A stretch of 14,684 bases of DNA from Acidimicrobiia bacterium UBA4744. Its GTDB lineage: Bacteria > Actinomycetota > Acidimicrobiia > Spongiisociales > UBA4744. The stretch is taken from positions 86,821 to 101,504 of the forward strand of contig DHIO01000048.1 in assembly GCA_002403855.1 (NCBI GenBank), in the 5' to 3' direction. The notes beneath the pieces were generated by a model. It was given only the letters and a program-made list of their open reading frames with translations, ran no database searches and had not been told where the DNA came from. The stretch's first letter is position 1. Each line of letters begins with the position of its first letter. The translations under genes were made by a program, and so were the position numbers. This document shows positions 7,690-14,684 of this stretch, piece after piece.

Positions 7690-7870
7690 CGCAGCCTTTC
7701 TCGGGTACCGTCGAGTCGGTTGGACTCTTCATACGTCGGCCGGTTGGAGACCCGTCTTGAGAAGAGCGTCGGGTAACTCCGACCGTTGTGATCTCGAGTT
7801 CCGAATGGTTTCGCTTCTGCGCCTCCTCGGGAACGCGATGCGTCGACGGCCGCGCCGGTTGATGGTGGCG
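7690..7870 (-). other. 181-bp gap upstream of the LysM-M23 gene, no recognised element
   Basis: This gap lies between the end of rlmN and the start of the wall hydrolase, both on the minus strand. In actinobacteria such leaders before wall hydrolases sometimes hold a c-di-AMP (ydaO) riboswitch. I looked for its conserved blocks and did not find them, apart from loosely similar bases near the 3' end. No clear promoter hexamers were identified. Confidence 0.4.
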
Positions 7871-8908
7871 TCACCCGGCGGACTTGCGGACTCGGAGTTG
7901 TCCGCAGGCGGCGTCGATGTCACGTCCCCGCGTATCTCGCAGGGTCGTATTGATGCCGTGTCTCCGCAACACGGCTTGGAAGGCTTCGATCCGGTCCGGG
8001 GGCGAGGGGAGATCCGGTGTCAGCGGGGTGGGGTTCAGCGCGATCAGATTGACATGAGCGTGTAGTCGATACGCGATGGCGGCCAGCTTGGTTGCCTGGT
8101 CGTCGGAGTCGTTGACGCCGTCGATCATCGTCCACTCGAGGGAGACACGGCGGTGCTTGGCCTCGAAGTAGGCAGCGGCGGCAGCTTCGACGTCGGCCAG
8201 CGGGTACCGCCGGTTGAGCGGCACCAGCTTGGACCTCAACTCGTCGTCGGCAGCGTGGAGACTGACGGCCAGGTTCACCGGCCACGGTTCTGCGGCCAGA
8301 CGGCGCATTCCGGGCACCACCCCGACCGTCGAAACCGTGATTGCCCGGGCGGAGATGTCCATGTGGTCGATCATGCGTCTGATCGATTCTCTGACCCGCA
8401 CGTAGTTGGCGAGCGGTTCGCCCATTCCCATGAACACGATATTCGTGAGCCGATCGGGTGAGTTCTTCATGCCGTGTGCCTCCAGGTGGGCTCGGGCGAA
8501 CGCGACCTGGGCGACGATCTCGCCGGCCTCCAGGTGGCGCTCGAAACCGAATTGCCCGGTGGCGCAGAAGGTACAGCCGAGCGCGCATCCGGCCTGACTC
8601 GATATGCACAGGGTGGTGCGTCGCGGGTATCCCATCAGAACCGCCTCGATTGCTGCCCCGTCGGGAGTGCGGAAAAGCCATTTCCGGGTGGCGCCGCCAT
8701 CGGCCGATTGCACAACTTCGACCTCGAACGGCCACAGGCGATCCGCCAGGTCGTCCCGCAGGACTTTGGGAAGGTTGGTCATGTGCTCTGCCGCCTGCAC
8801 CGGATGCCGGTACAGCCATTCATGCAGCTGTCCGGCTCGATAGGAAGGCTCATTCGACAAGAGGGTCTCGAGAAGCTCCGGTTCGATGAGATACAGCACC
8901 CAACCCAT
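7871..8908 (-). CDS. rlmN: Dual-specificity 23S rRNA (A2503-C2) / tRNA (A37-C2) methyltransferase RlmN
   Basis: A 345-residue radical-SAM methyltransferase that places a C2 methyl on A2503 of 23S rRNA and, in studied homologues, on A37 of some tRNAs. The 4Fe-4S ligands are in GCALGCTFC (Cys108, Cys112, Cys115). The two catalytic cysteines are also present: Cys101 in LCISSQ and Cys335 in DIDAACGQL, the latter matching the methyl-carrying Cys355 of the E. coli enzyme. GMGEPL (161-166) and the ST-GVVPGM block (193-201) bind SAM. The length is normal for the family. The ATG at 8908 lacks a strong Shine-Dalgarno. The gene diverges from the NCS1 transporter, with 60 bp between start codons. The lack of any antibiotic-resistance context and the typical sequence argue for housekeeping RlmN, not Cfr. 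Confidence 0.96.
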   Translation of the reverse strand: MGWVLYLIEPELLETLLSNEPSYRAGQLHEWLYRHPVQAAEHMTNLPKVLRDDLADRLWPFEVEVVQSADGGATRKWLFRTPDGAAIEAVLMGYPRRTTLCISSQAGCALGCTFCATGQFGFERHLEAGEIVAQVAFARAHLEAHGMKNSPDRLTNIVFMGMGEPLANYVRVRESIRRMIDHMDISARAITVSTVGVVPGMRRLAAEPWPVNLAVSLHAADDELRSKLVPLNRRYPLADVEAAAAAYFEAKHRRVSLEWTMIDGVNDSDDQATKLAAIAYRLHAHVNLIALNPTPLTPDLPSPPDRIEAFQAVLRRHGINTTLRDTRGRDIDAACGQLRVRKSAG

Positions 8909-8932
8909 GGTACGGGGTGTCCCGCTCGGTCG

Positions 8933-8942
8933 AACCTAGACT
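8933..8942. promoter_or_regulatory. Possible overlapping divergent -10 boxes (rlmN / NCS1 transporter)
   Basis: In the 60-bp divergent gap, TAGACT (8937-8942) on the plus strand and TAGGTT (8938-8933) on the minus strand both fit the TANNNT pattern and share the central TA. They lie 26 and 24 bases from the respective start codons. No good -35 boxes were found, so this is only suggestive. Confidence 0.27.
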
Positions 8943-8968
8943 CTGATTGTCGTGGGCAGGATCCGAAC

Positions 8969-10363
8969 ATGAGAAATGCATCGCTGCCGCCTCCCCGGCG
9001 GGACGAAACGCTCGACACAACCGAACTCACCGGGCTGTGGGTGTCCTTTGTGGTCGGGGTGCCGCTCGTGTTGGTGGGGATCCGCCTGATGACCGGGACG
9101 TCGGTGGGCGGACTGGGGCTGTCGGCCAGCCAGCTTCTCCTGGTGGTTCCCATCGGAGTGTTGGTCGGCGTAGGGCTTCTGGCTGCGGTCGCCTACGCGT
9201 CTTCCGTCGTCAGCGAGCGGACTCTGGTGATGATGAGACCGGCGTTGGGGGTGGCAGGCTCGTGGTTCTTCGTTCCGGTTGTGATCGTGTTCCTCGTGTC
9301 GCTGACCGCAGTGGAACTCGAGGTGGCCGGCCGGGCGTTCGCAGCTGCTTTCGAACTCTTCGGCGCACCGACCATCGACCGCTGGGTCGGCACCGTCGTC
9401 GTCGCGCTCATGTCCGCCATATTCCTCTTGATCGGGCCGCAGATGCTGGCCCGCACATGGGTCAAGTGGTTCGCGTTCTGGGTAGGACTGATCGTCATGC
9501 TGGTGCTGGTTTGGCAGATCGTCGCAGACCTCGACTTGAAGGCCATGCTCGAACAGGCGCCGGGGGCGCACTTCTGGCTGGGAGTCGACCTCGTGATCGG
9601 CGCGTCCGTGTTTTTCTACCCTTTGGTCGCCGACACCGCCAGGTTCGCTTCTGATCAGAGCAGCGCCACATCCAGCATCGGGGCCGGGTACGGCGTCACG
9701 GCCCTCATCGCTCTTCTGCTGGGTGGGCTCACCGCGGCTGCACACGGTCTCACCGAGCCGACCCCGGCGGGGATGGTCGCCGCACTCTTTGGATCCTCGG
9801 CCGGGGTGCTAGGGGCAGTACTGGCGGTGCTGTGGGTGGTGGCCGGTGAAGGCGACCAGCCGTTTGCCTTCCTCTACAGCGCTTCGTCGGCGGTTCAGTC
9901 GATCGCCGAGAGATTCCCGACCGGAGTGAGCAGAGTGCTGCTGGTCGTCTTGGCGGCGGCCTTGTCACTGTTTTCGGACGTGACTCTGTGGGAAGACCTG
10001 ATCGGCTTGCTCCTCTCGATTCTCGTTCCGGTGTTGGGAGTCTTCCTGGCCGACTTCTTCTTCGTGCGACATCGTGGCTATCTGTCCGACTCGCTCTACG
10101 ACCGGCGCGGCGCCTACCGCGGCGTCAATTTCTATGGGCTGCTGTCCGTGTTGTTGGGGTTCGTCGTCTTCCAGTGGATTGCTCCGGCAGGTCCGCCCGA
10201 CTGGGTTCGGTTCGTCGAGGAGTTGATTCCGGGCAGGTCGCCCGTCGAAGCGGCCGGCGTCCCGCCGGTGATGATCACACTGGCGTTCTCGTTCGCTATC
10301 TACGCCTTGATCGGACGGTGGCGGATCGAAGAGGCTTACTACATGTCCAAGCTGCGCTTCTGA
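8969..10363 (+). CDS. NCS1 family nucleobase/vitamin permease (cytosine permease-like)
   Basis: A 464-residue integral membrane protein of the nucleobase:cation symporter-1 family, whose members import cytosine, uracil, allantoin, hydantoins or thiamine precursors. About twelve hydrophobic segments can be seen, roughly at 22-40, 55-76, 95-117, 140-160, 165-187, 203-222, 241-260, 276-295, 319-336, 345-366, 388-405 and 432-449. Family marks include YPLVADTARFA (217-227) in place of the usual S-D-Y-SRY segment and GVFLADFFFVRHRGY (357-371) near the C-terminus. The ATG at 8969 was chosen because the membrane domain starts soon after and AGGA lies eight bases upstream; the frame is open further back only as antisense of rlmN. 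No catabolic or thiamine gene is adjacent, so the substrate is unknown. It ends 10 bp from the convergent PhoH gene. Confidence 0.83.
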   Translation: MRNASLPPPRRDETLDTTELTGLWVSFVVGVPLVLVGIRLMTGTSVGGLGLSASQLLLVVPIGVLVGVGLLAAVAYASSVVSERTLVMMRPALGVAGSWFFVPVVIVFLVSLTAVELEVAGRAFAAAFELFGAPTIDRWVGTVVVALMSAIFLLIGPQMLARTWVKWFAFWVGLIVMLVLVWQIVADLDLKAMLEQAPGAHFWLGVDLVIGASVFFYPLVADTARFASDQSSATSSIGAGYGVTALIALLLGGLTAAAHGLTEPTPAGMVAALFGSSAGVLGAVLAVLWVVAGEGDQPFAFLYSASSAVQSIAERFPTGVSRVLLVVLAAALSLFSDVTLWEDLIGLLLSILVPVLGVFLADFFFVRHRGYLSDSLYDRRGAYRGVNFYGLLSVLLGFVVFQWIAPAGPPDWVRFVEELIPGRSPVEAAGVPPVMITLAFSFAIYALIGRWRIEEAYYMSKLRF

Positions 10364-10373
10364 GCTTCCGGGG

Positions 10374-11684
10374 CTAGAGCGTTGTTGCGGCCATCTCTGC
10401 CAGTGGACTGCGCACCGATTTCTCCAGGGTCACGTGGCCGAACAGCGGCGATCCCTTGAATTTCTCGATCAGTGCTGCGACCCCGCCGAACGGCGAGATG
10501 TACGGGTTGTCGACTTGTGACAAGTCCCCGCAGAAGACCACTTTGGCGTCTTTGCTCATGCGGGTCAGGATCACTTTGAGGGTTGGCAGTTCCAGGTTCT
10601 GAGCTTCATCGATGATTACGAATTCACCGGTGATCGAACGGCCGCGCAAGTAGGTGACCGCCGCCATTTCCAGCACATTGCGCTCCGACAGTTCGGCGAT
10701 TGCATCTCGGGCCGACTCCGGGCCACCGTCTGCGAACAGTGCGTAGAGGTTGTCGTGGACGGCCGCCATCCAGGGCGCCAGCTTGTCGGACAGATCCCCG
10801 GGAAGGTATCCAACCTCCTGTCGCCCGACCGCGATCAGCGGGCGGTAGACGGACACCCGCCGGTACCTACCCGACTCCAGAACCTGTTCGAGAGCGGCGG
10901 CCAGCGCCAAGAACGTCTTACCGGTTCCCGCCATACCCATCAGCGAAACAGCCGGGATATCGGGGTTGAGTAACAACTGCATGGCGAACACCTGCCGGAG
11001 GTGCTTGGGCTCCACCCCGAAAGCTCGGGGGCTGCCGGAGACACGGGTCACTACGGTGTCGGGGTGGGTCTCGATCACGTGTCCCAGCGCCGACTGGGAG
11101 GGTCCGCTGCGGAGTACCACAAACTGGTTGATGAGGGCATCGATGCCCGGTAGCGAGACCTTGTTTTCGGCGAAGAGCTGATCGACGACCTGGGAGTCAA
11201 CGTCGACCTCGATGAAGCCCGTGTACAGCTCGTCGACGGGTACCGTATCGGCCCGGTAGTCCTGTACCTCAACTCCCAACTGGGCTCCTTTGATGCGCAG
11301 CGCCGAGTCCTTCGTCACCAACACGGGACGCTCACCGTCGTCACTCAGGTTCAAGCAGGTCGCAAGGATGCGGTGATCGGTCGTCGACGGATCAAAGACC
11401 GAGGGGAGTCGCGGTGAATCCGTGCTGTTCAATTCGATGCGCAGCGAGCCGCCCACCGGCAGGTCGACGGCGACACGAAGTCCTCCCGGTTCCGAAGCAC
11501 CCAAGCCCTCGAGAAGGCGAAGAGCGGAACGGGCGTTGGCTCCAACCTCATCCGAGCGGTTCTTCTGGCGATCGAGTTCTTCAACGACAACCAGGGGAAG
11601 CACAACGTCGTGTTCGTCGAATCGGAAGAGGGCGTGGGGATCGGCGAGGAGGACGCACGTGTCGAGAACGTATCTACCGGCCAA
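10374..11684 (-). CDS. PIN domain-PhoH ATPase fusion (PhoH2-type RNase/RNA helicase)
   Basis: A 436-residue protein with an N-terminal PIN ribonuclease domain and a C-terminal PhoH P-loop ATPase. Studied actinobacterial PhoH2 proteins unwind and cleave RNA. The PIN acidic residues appear as Asp8 (YVLDTCVLL), Glu35/Glu36 (VVVEEL), Asp103 (TTDHRIL) and Asp126 (VTKDSAL), so the nuclease site looks intact. Walker A is GMAGTGKT (250-257) and Walker B is VIIDEAQ (356-362); RSPLAE near the end is typical of PhoH. The chosen start is TTG at 11684, seven bases after a strong AAGGAG, and it puts the PIN strand right at the N-terminus. A longer frame from TTG at 11744 adds 20 unconserved residues. It lies last in a minus-strand cluster with the HhH and transglycosylase genes. 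Cellular role is probably RNA decay under stress (inferred). Confidence 0.93.
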   Translation of the reverse strand: MAGRYVLDTCVLLADPHALFRFDEHDVVLPLVVVEELDRQKNRSDEVGANARSALRLLEGLGASEPGGLRVAVDLPVGGSLRIELNSTDSPRLPSVFDPSTTDHRILATCLNLSDDGERPVLVTKDSALRIKGAQLGVEVQDYRADTVPVDELYTGFIEVDVDSQVVDQLFAENKVSLPGIDALINQFVVLRSGPSQSALGHVIETHPDTVVTRVSGSPRAFGVEPKHLRQVFAMQLLLNPDIPAVSLMGMAGTGKTFLALAAALEQVLESGRYRRVSVYRPLIAVGRQEVGYLPGDLSDKLAPWMAAVHDNLYALFADGGPESARDAIAELSERNVLEMAAVTYLRGRSITGEFVIIDEAQNLELPTLKVILTRMSKDAKVVFCGDLSQVDNPYISPFGGVAALIEKFKGSPLFGHVTLEKSVRSPLAEMAATTL

Positions 11685-11691
11685 TCCGCAT

Positions 11692-11697
11692 CTCCTT
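11692..11697 (-). promoter_or_regulatory. Ribosome binding site deciding the TTG start of the PIN-PhoH gene
   Basis: AAGGAG on the minus strand ends seven bases before the TTG at 11684. It supports this start over the upstream in-frame TTG at 11744. An ATG that directly follows the site is out of frame and stops after five codons. Confidence 0.75.
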
Positions 11698-11789
11698 GTC
11701 GGCGGCGTACGGTCAAGCCTCGACGTTCGGGCCCGGAAAGGCAAGGATCTCGGAGGACGACGAGGTCCAAGGCGGGTGAGGTTCCGGCG

Positions 11790-12143
11790 TCAGTCCCCTT
11801 GGAACCCGGCCAGGAACGCCGCTTCCTCTATCCAGTTCTCTACCCGGTCGGTGGGAACGCTGATCGTTTCGGCCAGGGGTTCTGCCTCACCGGCGGCGAG
11901 TCCGGCCAGGGTGGTGATCCCGGCGTCCTCCAGCCGTGCTGCGTAGACGGGGCCGATGCCTTTGATGATCGTGAGATCATCGTCCTGGGAGGGTTCTTCC
12001 TCGAGTGGCGGGTGCGGTGCCACACGGAAGGCGGGTGGGTCGGGCTCGCGGGGGAGCGCCAGCGAAATGAACCGATCGCGCATGATCCATATCACGGTAC
12101 CGAGGAAGGCGAGCAGGCCAAGGAGGCGGAGGATCTTCTTCAC
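11790..12143 (-). CDS. Small membrane-anchored helix-hairpin-helix protein
   Basis: A 117-residue protein that I cannot name. Residues 5-20 form one transmembrane helix after a basic MKK start. Residues 30-56 are a Pro- and acid-rich linker. Residues 57-108 form a helix-hairpin-helix domain of the kind seen in DUF4332 and Rad51-like N-terminal domains, with the signature LTIIKGIGPVYAARLEDAGI. Such domains usually contact DNA or other proteins. The topology is likely N-terminus in the membrane and the HhH domain in the cytoplasm, which is inference. The start is GTG at 12143, with AGGA eight bases upstream. It follows the transglycosylase gene by 29 bp and precedes the PIN-PhoH gene by 105 bp on the same strand, so it is probably co-transcribed with the former. 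The nucleic-acid link with PhoH is suggestive only. Confidence 0.82.
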   Translation of the reverse strand: MKKILRLLGLLAFLGTVIWIMRDRFISLALPREPDPPAFRVAPHPPLEEEPSQDDDLTIIKGIGPVYAARLEDAGITTLAGLAAGEAEPLAETISVPTDRVENWIEEAAFLAGFQGD

Positions 12144-12172
12144 CGGATCAATCCTAACAAGTGAGCCGGATG

Positions 12173-12868
12173 CTATCTCCAGCAGGCTCGGGACGGGGTC
12201 CAGTGTTTCCAGCCACCTGCCTCATAGACCAGCCAGGCCGAGACCGCCGTGTTGGCATGGACGTCGTAGATGTCGGCGCCGGCCCAGCCGGCCGACCCGG
12301 ACCGCTCCGCCCAGAACCTGGGGATCTGTTGGAAGAGACCTGCGGCACCGGACGAAGGATTGGTCGCTCCGGGCTCCCAGCGCGACTCACAGTAGGAAAC
12401 CTTCAAGGCCAGCTCGACATCCTCGGGGGCGAAGAACACAGAGATGATCGCCCGAACCTCCGCTTCGCTCATCCTGCCGCTCACCGGTCGGCTGGTAGCG
12501 GGTGGGCTCGTCGTCACGGTAGCGACGGTGCCGGGGTTCGGTGCCGACGTGGTGGTCGTCGAGGTAGCAGACACGGCCGAAGTTGGAGGGGTCACTTCAG
12601 GCCGCTCTCCCAGGAGATCCGCAATGAGGGCATCTTCCGCCGCCGGGTCGGCCAGGCCCGGAGTCGAGCGCAGTCCGCTGCCGAAAGCGAATGCGACAAC
12701 ACGACCCGAAGTCGTGCCCCAGTCGGTCCCGGCCGACTGCGGCACGACCACCGTCGTAGATGTGGTTGTGGTGGGTGCGGTTTCCGGCGTGAAGGCCGCG
12801 AACCCGGCAACCGCCAGCAGCGCAACGATGAGCCAAAGGGCGAACGCTGCCAAGCGAGCGAAACGCAT
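12173..12868 (-). CDS. Secreted or membrane-anchored SLT-type lytic transglycosylase
   Basis: A 231-residue protein with an N-terminal hydrophobic segment (7-26) acting as signal or anchor, a long Thr/Ser/Pro-rich linker (about 30-130, with TTTTSTT and TSTTTTS tracts) and a C-terminal lysozyme-like transglycosylase domain (134-231). The likely catalytic residue is Glu161 in SYCESRWEPGA. The following SGAAGLFQQIPRFW segment is the usual second SLT motif. Cys160 and Cys229 may form a disulfide. Such enzymes cut glycan strands of peptidoglycan. The ATG at 12868 is preceded by GAGGAGG with a rather long 11-base spacing. A candidate promoter lies at 12928-12957. It is the first gene of the minus-strand cluster leading to the HhH and PIN-PhoH genes. 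The catalytic domain is short, closer to Rpf/SLT domains of actinobacteria than to large Slt70. Confidence 0.87.
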   Translation of the reverse strand: MRFARLAAFALWLIVALLAVAGFAAFTPETAPTTTTSTTVVVPQSAGTDWGTTSGRVVAFAFGSGLRSTPGLADPAAEDALIADLLGERPEVTPPTSAVSATSTTTTSAPNPGTVATVTTSPPATSRPVSGRMSEAEVRAIISVFFAPEDVELALKVSYCESRWEPGATNPSSGAAGLFQQIPRFWAERSGSAGWAGADIYDVHANTAVSAWLVYEAGGWKHWTPSRACWR

Positions 12869-12927
12869 GATGTTTTCCGCCTCCTCGTCCCAGCCGGTCC
12901 AACGCGAACCCGGTGCGGAATCCAGAG

Positions 12928-12957
12928 ACCCTAGAAGGAGTTGGAATTCAATGCCAA
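12928..12957 (-). promoter_or_regulatory. Candidate promoter of the transglycosylase gene
   Basis: On the minus strand TTGGCA (12957-12952) and TAGGGT (12933-12928) are separated by 18 bases and match the -35 and TANNNT -10 patterns. The -10 lies 60 bases before the ATG at 12868. Not verified by any other sign. Confidence 0.35.
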
Positions 12958-13026
12958 ACCGCAGGTCGGGACTTCAACGGGGAGGTCCTGGGCTCAGCCG
13001 CTGGCGGTCGGTACGATCGCGAGACT

Positions 13027-14049
13027 GTGCGCGTCGACTACTACCTGCCTCCGCTAGGTCTCCCCGCCGCCGGCGATCACGCCAGGCGGGCCAGGACATT
13101 GGGATTCGACGGCTTCTTCACCGCCGAGACGAACCACGATCCTTTTCTCCCGCTGGCAGTGGCGGCAGAGGCGGCTCCTTCTCTTCAGTTGGGAACGGGC
13201 ATCGCCGTTGCCTTCGCCCGTTCCCCCATGGTGGTGGCTCATGCGGCCTGGGATCTGGCGGCCGCGAGCCAGGGCAAGTTCATTCTTGGTCTCGGAACCC
13301 AGGTGCGGGCCCACATCACCCACCGGTTCTCGATGCCCTGGGCGCCACCGGGACCCCGCATGCGCGAGTACGTTCAAGCGCTGCGGGCCATCTGGAAAGC
13401 CTGGCAGGAGGGTGGCCCTTTGCGTTTCAAGGGCGATCACTACCGGTTCCTGTTGATGACCCCGTTCTTCGACCCAGGTCCCATCGACCATCCCCGCATC
13501 CCGGTCTTCATCGCCGCTGTGGGACCGTATCTGACCAGATTGGCCGGAGAGATGTGCGAGGGGCTTCATGTCCATCCTCTCCATACCGTCCGGTATCTCG
13601 ATGAAGTGACCCGGCCGGCACTCCAGGAGGGAGCCAGGCGGGCCGGGCGCCACCCGGCTGAGGTAGCCGTTGCTGCGGCGGTGTTCGTGGCTACCGGCCG
13701 GACGACAGACCAGATCAAATCGGCCAGGCGGGCGGCACGAAAGCAGATTGCGTTCTACGCCTCGACCCCCGCGTATCGACCAGTCCTTGATCTCCACGGC
13801 TGGGAGATAGGACCGGATCTCAGCGCTCTCGCCCTGCGGAGGGAGTGGGATGCCATGGCCGATCTGGTCGATGATCAAATACTCGACGAGGTCGCGGTGA
13901 CGGGGCCACCGGAAAGCCTCGGTGAGCTGCTGCGAGAACGGTATGGGAAGAGGTTGCAGCGCATCGCTTTCTACGGGGCGGGACCCGGGGTGACGCCCGG
14001 TATCGACGATGACGATTGGGCGGGCATCATAGGGGCGATCCATTCGTGA
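13027..14049 (+). CDS. Luciferase-like (LLM class) F420-dependent oxidoreductase
   Basis: A 340-residue TIM-barrel protein of the bacterial-luciferase-like superfamily, of the branch usually named F420-dependent oxidoreductase (MSMEG_2256-like). Visible marks are GFDGFFTAETNHDPF (26-40), LGTGIAVAFARSP (55-67), GKFILGLGTQVRAHI (83-97) and RMREYVQALR (111-120), where the cofactor-binding barrel strands end. The chosen start is GTG at 13027, because VRVDYYLPP matches the normal N-terminus; no strong Shine-Dalgarno precedes it. A stronger AAGGAG with ATG at 12951 lies upstream but is in another frame. Cofactor F420 is inferred from the family, not shown by a residue, and the substrate is unknown. 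The stop overlaps the next gene's GTG by four bases (GTGA), suggesting coupled translation with the CapA lipoprotein. Confidence 0.88.
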   Translation: MRVDYYLPPLGLPAAGDHARRARTLGFDGFFTAETNHDPFLPLAVAAEAAPSLQLGTGIAVAFARSPMVVAHAAWDLAAASQGKFILGLGTQVRAHITHRFSMPWAPPGPRMREYVQALRAIWKAWQEGGPLRFKGDHYRFLLMTPFFDPGPIDHPRIPVFIAAVGPYLTRLAGEMCEGLHVHPLHTVRYLDEVTRPALQEGARRAGRHPAEVAVAAAVFVATGRTTDQIKSARRAARKQIAFYASTPAYRPVLDLHGWEIGPDLSALALRREWDAMADLVDDQILDEVAVTGPPESLGELLRERYGKRLQRIAFYGAGPGVTPGIDDDDWAGIIGAIHS

Positions 14050-14684
14050 GACTCCCTACCGTCCTTTTCATCGTTAGTACTTTTCTGGCCGGGTGTTCGG
14101 CCGAAGGCGGGTCGTTGCTCGGCGCCACCGAGGAACCGGCACCTTCGACCAGTACCTCGACGACTACGTCGACTACGGCCGCACCTTCCTCTGCGACCGT
14201 GTCCACCACCACGTCAACCACGACTACCCTGCCGTCTCTCGTTGTCAGCTTTGCGGGTGATACCTCGTTTACGCACGGCCTGGCCTCCTATGATCCCTTG
14301 GGGGAGGTAGACGGTCTGCTGTCAGCTCCGGATTTGACGTTGGTCAACCTCGAGACGACGATCGCCGAGGCGGACGTGGGTCGGGCCTACGCCAAGAAAT
14401 ACACCTTCAAATCACCGCCAGAATCCGCCGCCTTGCTCGCCCAGTCCGGCATCGATGGTGTGGCGTTGGGCAACAACCACCTTCTCGATTACGGCGAAGC
14501 AGCCCTGCTTCGCACGCTGGAGGTGTTGGACCAGGCGGGGGTGGCGCGGGCCGGAGCAGGGGAGAACGAGGCGGGGGCCTACGCCCCCATGGTGTTCGAA
14601 GCGGCCGGGCGCCGCGTCGCGGTTCTCTCGTTCTCCCGTGTCCTCAGCCAGTCGTCGTGGGCGGCGAACGAGAACCGGCCGGGG
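14046..14684 (+). CDS. CapA family lipoprotein (poly-gamma-glutamate synthesis/metallophosphatase fold), 3' truncated by window edge
   Basis: The visible 213 residues start at GTG, overlapping the previous stop (GTGA). The N-terminus is a lipoprotein signal with lipobox LAGC (Cys17), so the protein should be anchored to the outer face of the cytoplasmic membrane. A Ser/Thr/Pro-rich linker (about 30-63) is encoded by a low-complexity stretch of repeated acg/acc/tcg codons. From residue 65 the CapA metallophosphatase-like domain begins: SFAGDTSF (Asp72), LVNLETTI (Asn101, Glu103) and GNNHLLDYG (142-150). Such proteins take part in poly-gamma-glutamate or capsule handling in bacilli; in actinobacteria the role is mostly unknown. 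No CapB or CapC gene is seen in the window. The family call is firm, the function is not. Confidence 0.88.
   Translation, partial: MRLPTVLFIVSTFLAGCSAEGGSLLGATEEPAPSTSTSTTTSTTAAPSSATVSTTTSTTTTLPSLVVSFAGDTSFTHGLASYDPLGEVDGLLSAPDLTLVNLETTIAEADVGRAYAKKYTFKSPPESAALLAQSGIDGVALGNNHLLDYGEAALLRTLEVLDQAGVARAGAGENEAGAYAPMVFEAAGRRVAVLSFSRVLSQSSWAANENRPG
14141..14235 (+). repeat. Low-complexity Ser/Thr codon repeat in CapA linker
   Basis: A stretch of near-tandem acg/acc/tcg/act triplets codes for the Ser/Thr-rich linker of the CapA lipoprotein. It includes the near-repeat tcgacgactacg / tcgactacggc around 14157-14180. Comparable Thr-rich coding tracts occur in the transglycosylase gene. Such tracts can change length by slippage. 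Confidence 0.5.

Noticed and set aside
7690..7870. c-di-AMP (ydaO) riboswitch before the LysM-M23 gene
   Set aside because: This location is typical in actinobacteria, but the conserved blocks such as GGGGTGAA were not found. Only loose similarity near the 3' end remains.
11685..11744. Longer PIN-PhoH protein starting at TTG 11744
   Set aside because: The extra 20 residues are unconserved and basic; AAGGAG at ideal distance supports TTG 11684.
12934..13604. AAGGAG followed by ATG at 12951 opening a frame into the LLM gene
   Set aside because: The frame gives an Arg/Ser/Gly-rich shadow product and overlaps the conserved LLM protein out of frame. The match to a ribosome binding site is probably chance, on the opposite strand of a candidate promoter spacer.

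Overview
The window is high-GC bacterial DNA with tightly packed genes on both strands, GTG and TTG starts, start/stop overlaps, Thr-rich extracytoplasmic linkers and an F420-type luciferase-like oxidoreductase. This suggests an actinobacterium (Actinomycetota). The Thr-rich secreted proteins recall the Acidimicrobiia, but that finer placement is inference. I see no tRNA, rRNA, CRISPR array, insertion sequence or phage gene. It reads as ordinary chromosome, with one unusual protein architecture.

Left part (1-3462): the C-terminal half of a GCS2/YbdK-type carboxylate-amine ligase runs in from the left edge. It converges on a 982-codon minus-strand gene in which a malic enzyme-phosphotransacetylase hybrid (MaeB type) continues, with no stop codon, into a complete long-form adenylate kinase. 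This three-part protein is the most interesting item here.

Middle (3463-8908): a 393-bp intergenic region without a recognisable gene separates the fusion gene from a plus-strand pair, a compact GH1 glycosidase and a DUF885 metallopeptidase-like protein joined by a TTGA overlap. A nested inverted repeat lies between this pair and a convergent minus-strand LysM-LysM-LysM-M23 cell-wall hydrolase. Upstream of the hydrolase, on the same strand, is the 23S rRNA/tRNA methyltransferase rlmN.

Right part (8909-14684): an NCS1-type nucleobase/vitamin transporter diverges from rlmN and converges, 10 bp apart, on a minus-strand cluster. In transcription order that cluster is a secreted SLT-type lytic transglycosylase, a small membrane-anchored helix-hairpin-helix protein and a PIN-PhoH (PhoH2-type) ATPase/RNase. 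Diverging from it are a luciferase-like F420-dependent oxidoreductase and, overlapping by GTGA, a CapA-family lipoprotein cut by the right edge.

Functionally the window mixes central carbon and energy metabolism (malic enzyme-PTA-Adk), sugar and peptide hydrolysis (GH1, DUF885), cell-wall turnover (M23, SLT, CapA) and RNA metabolism (RlmN, PhoH2). Apart from the overlapping pairs and the SLT-HhH-PhoH cluster, I see no evidence that these work as one system.
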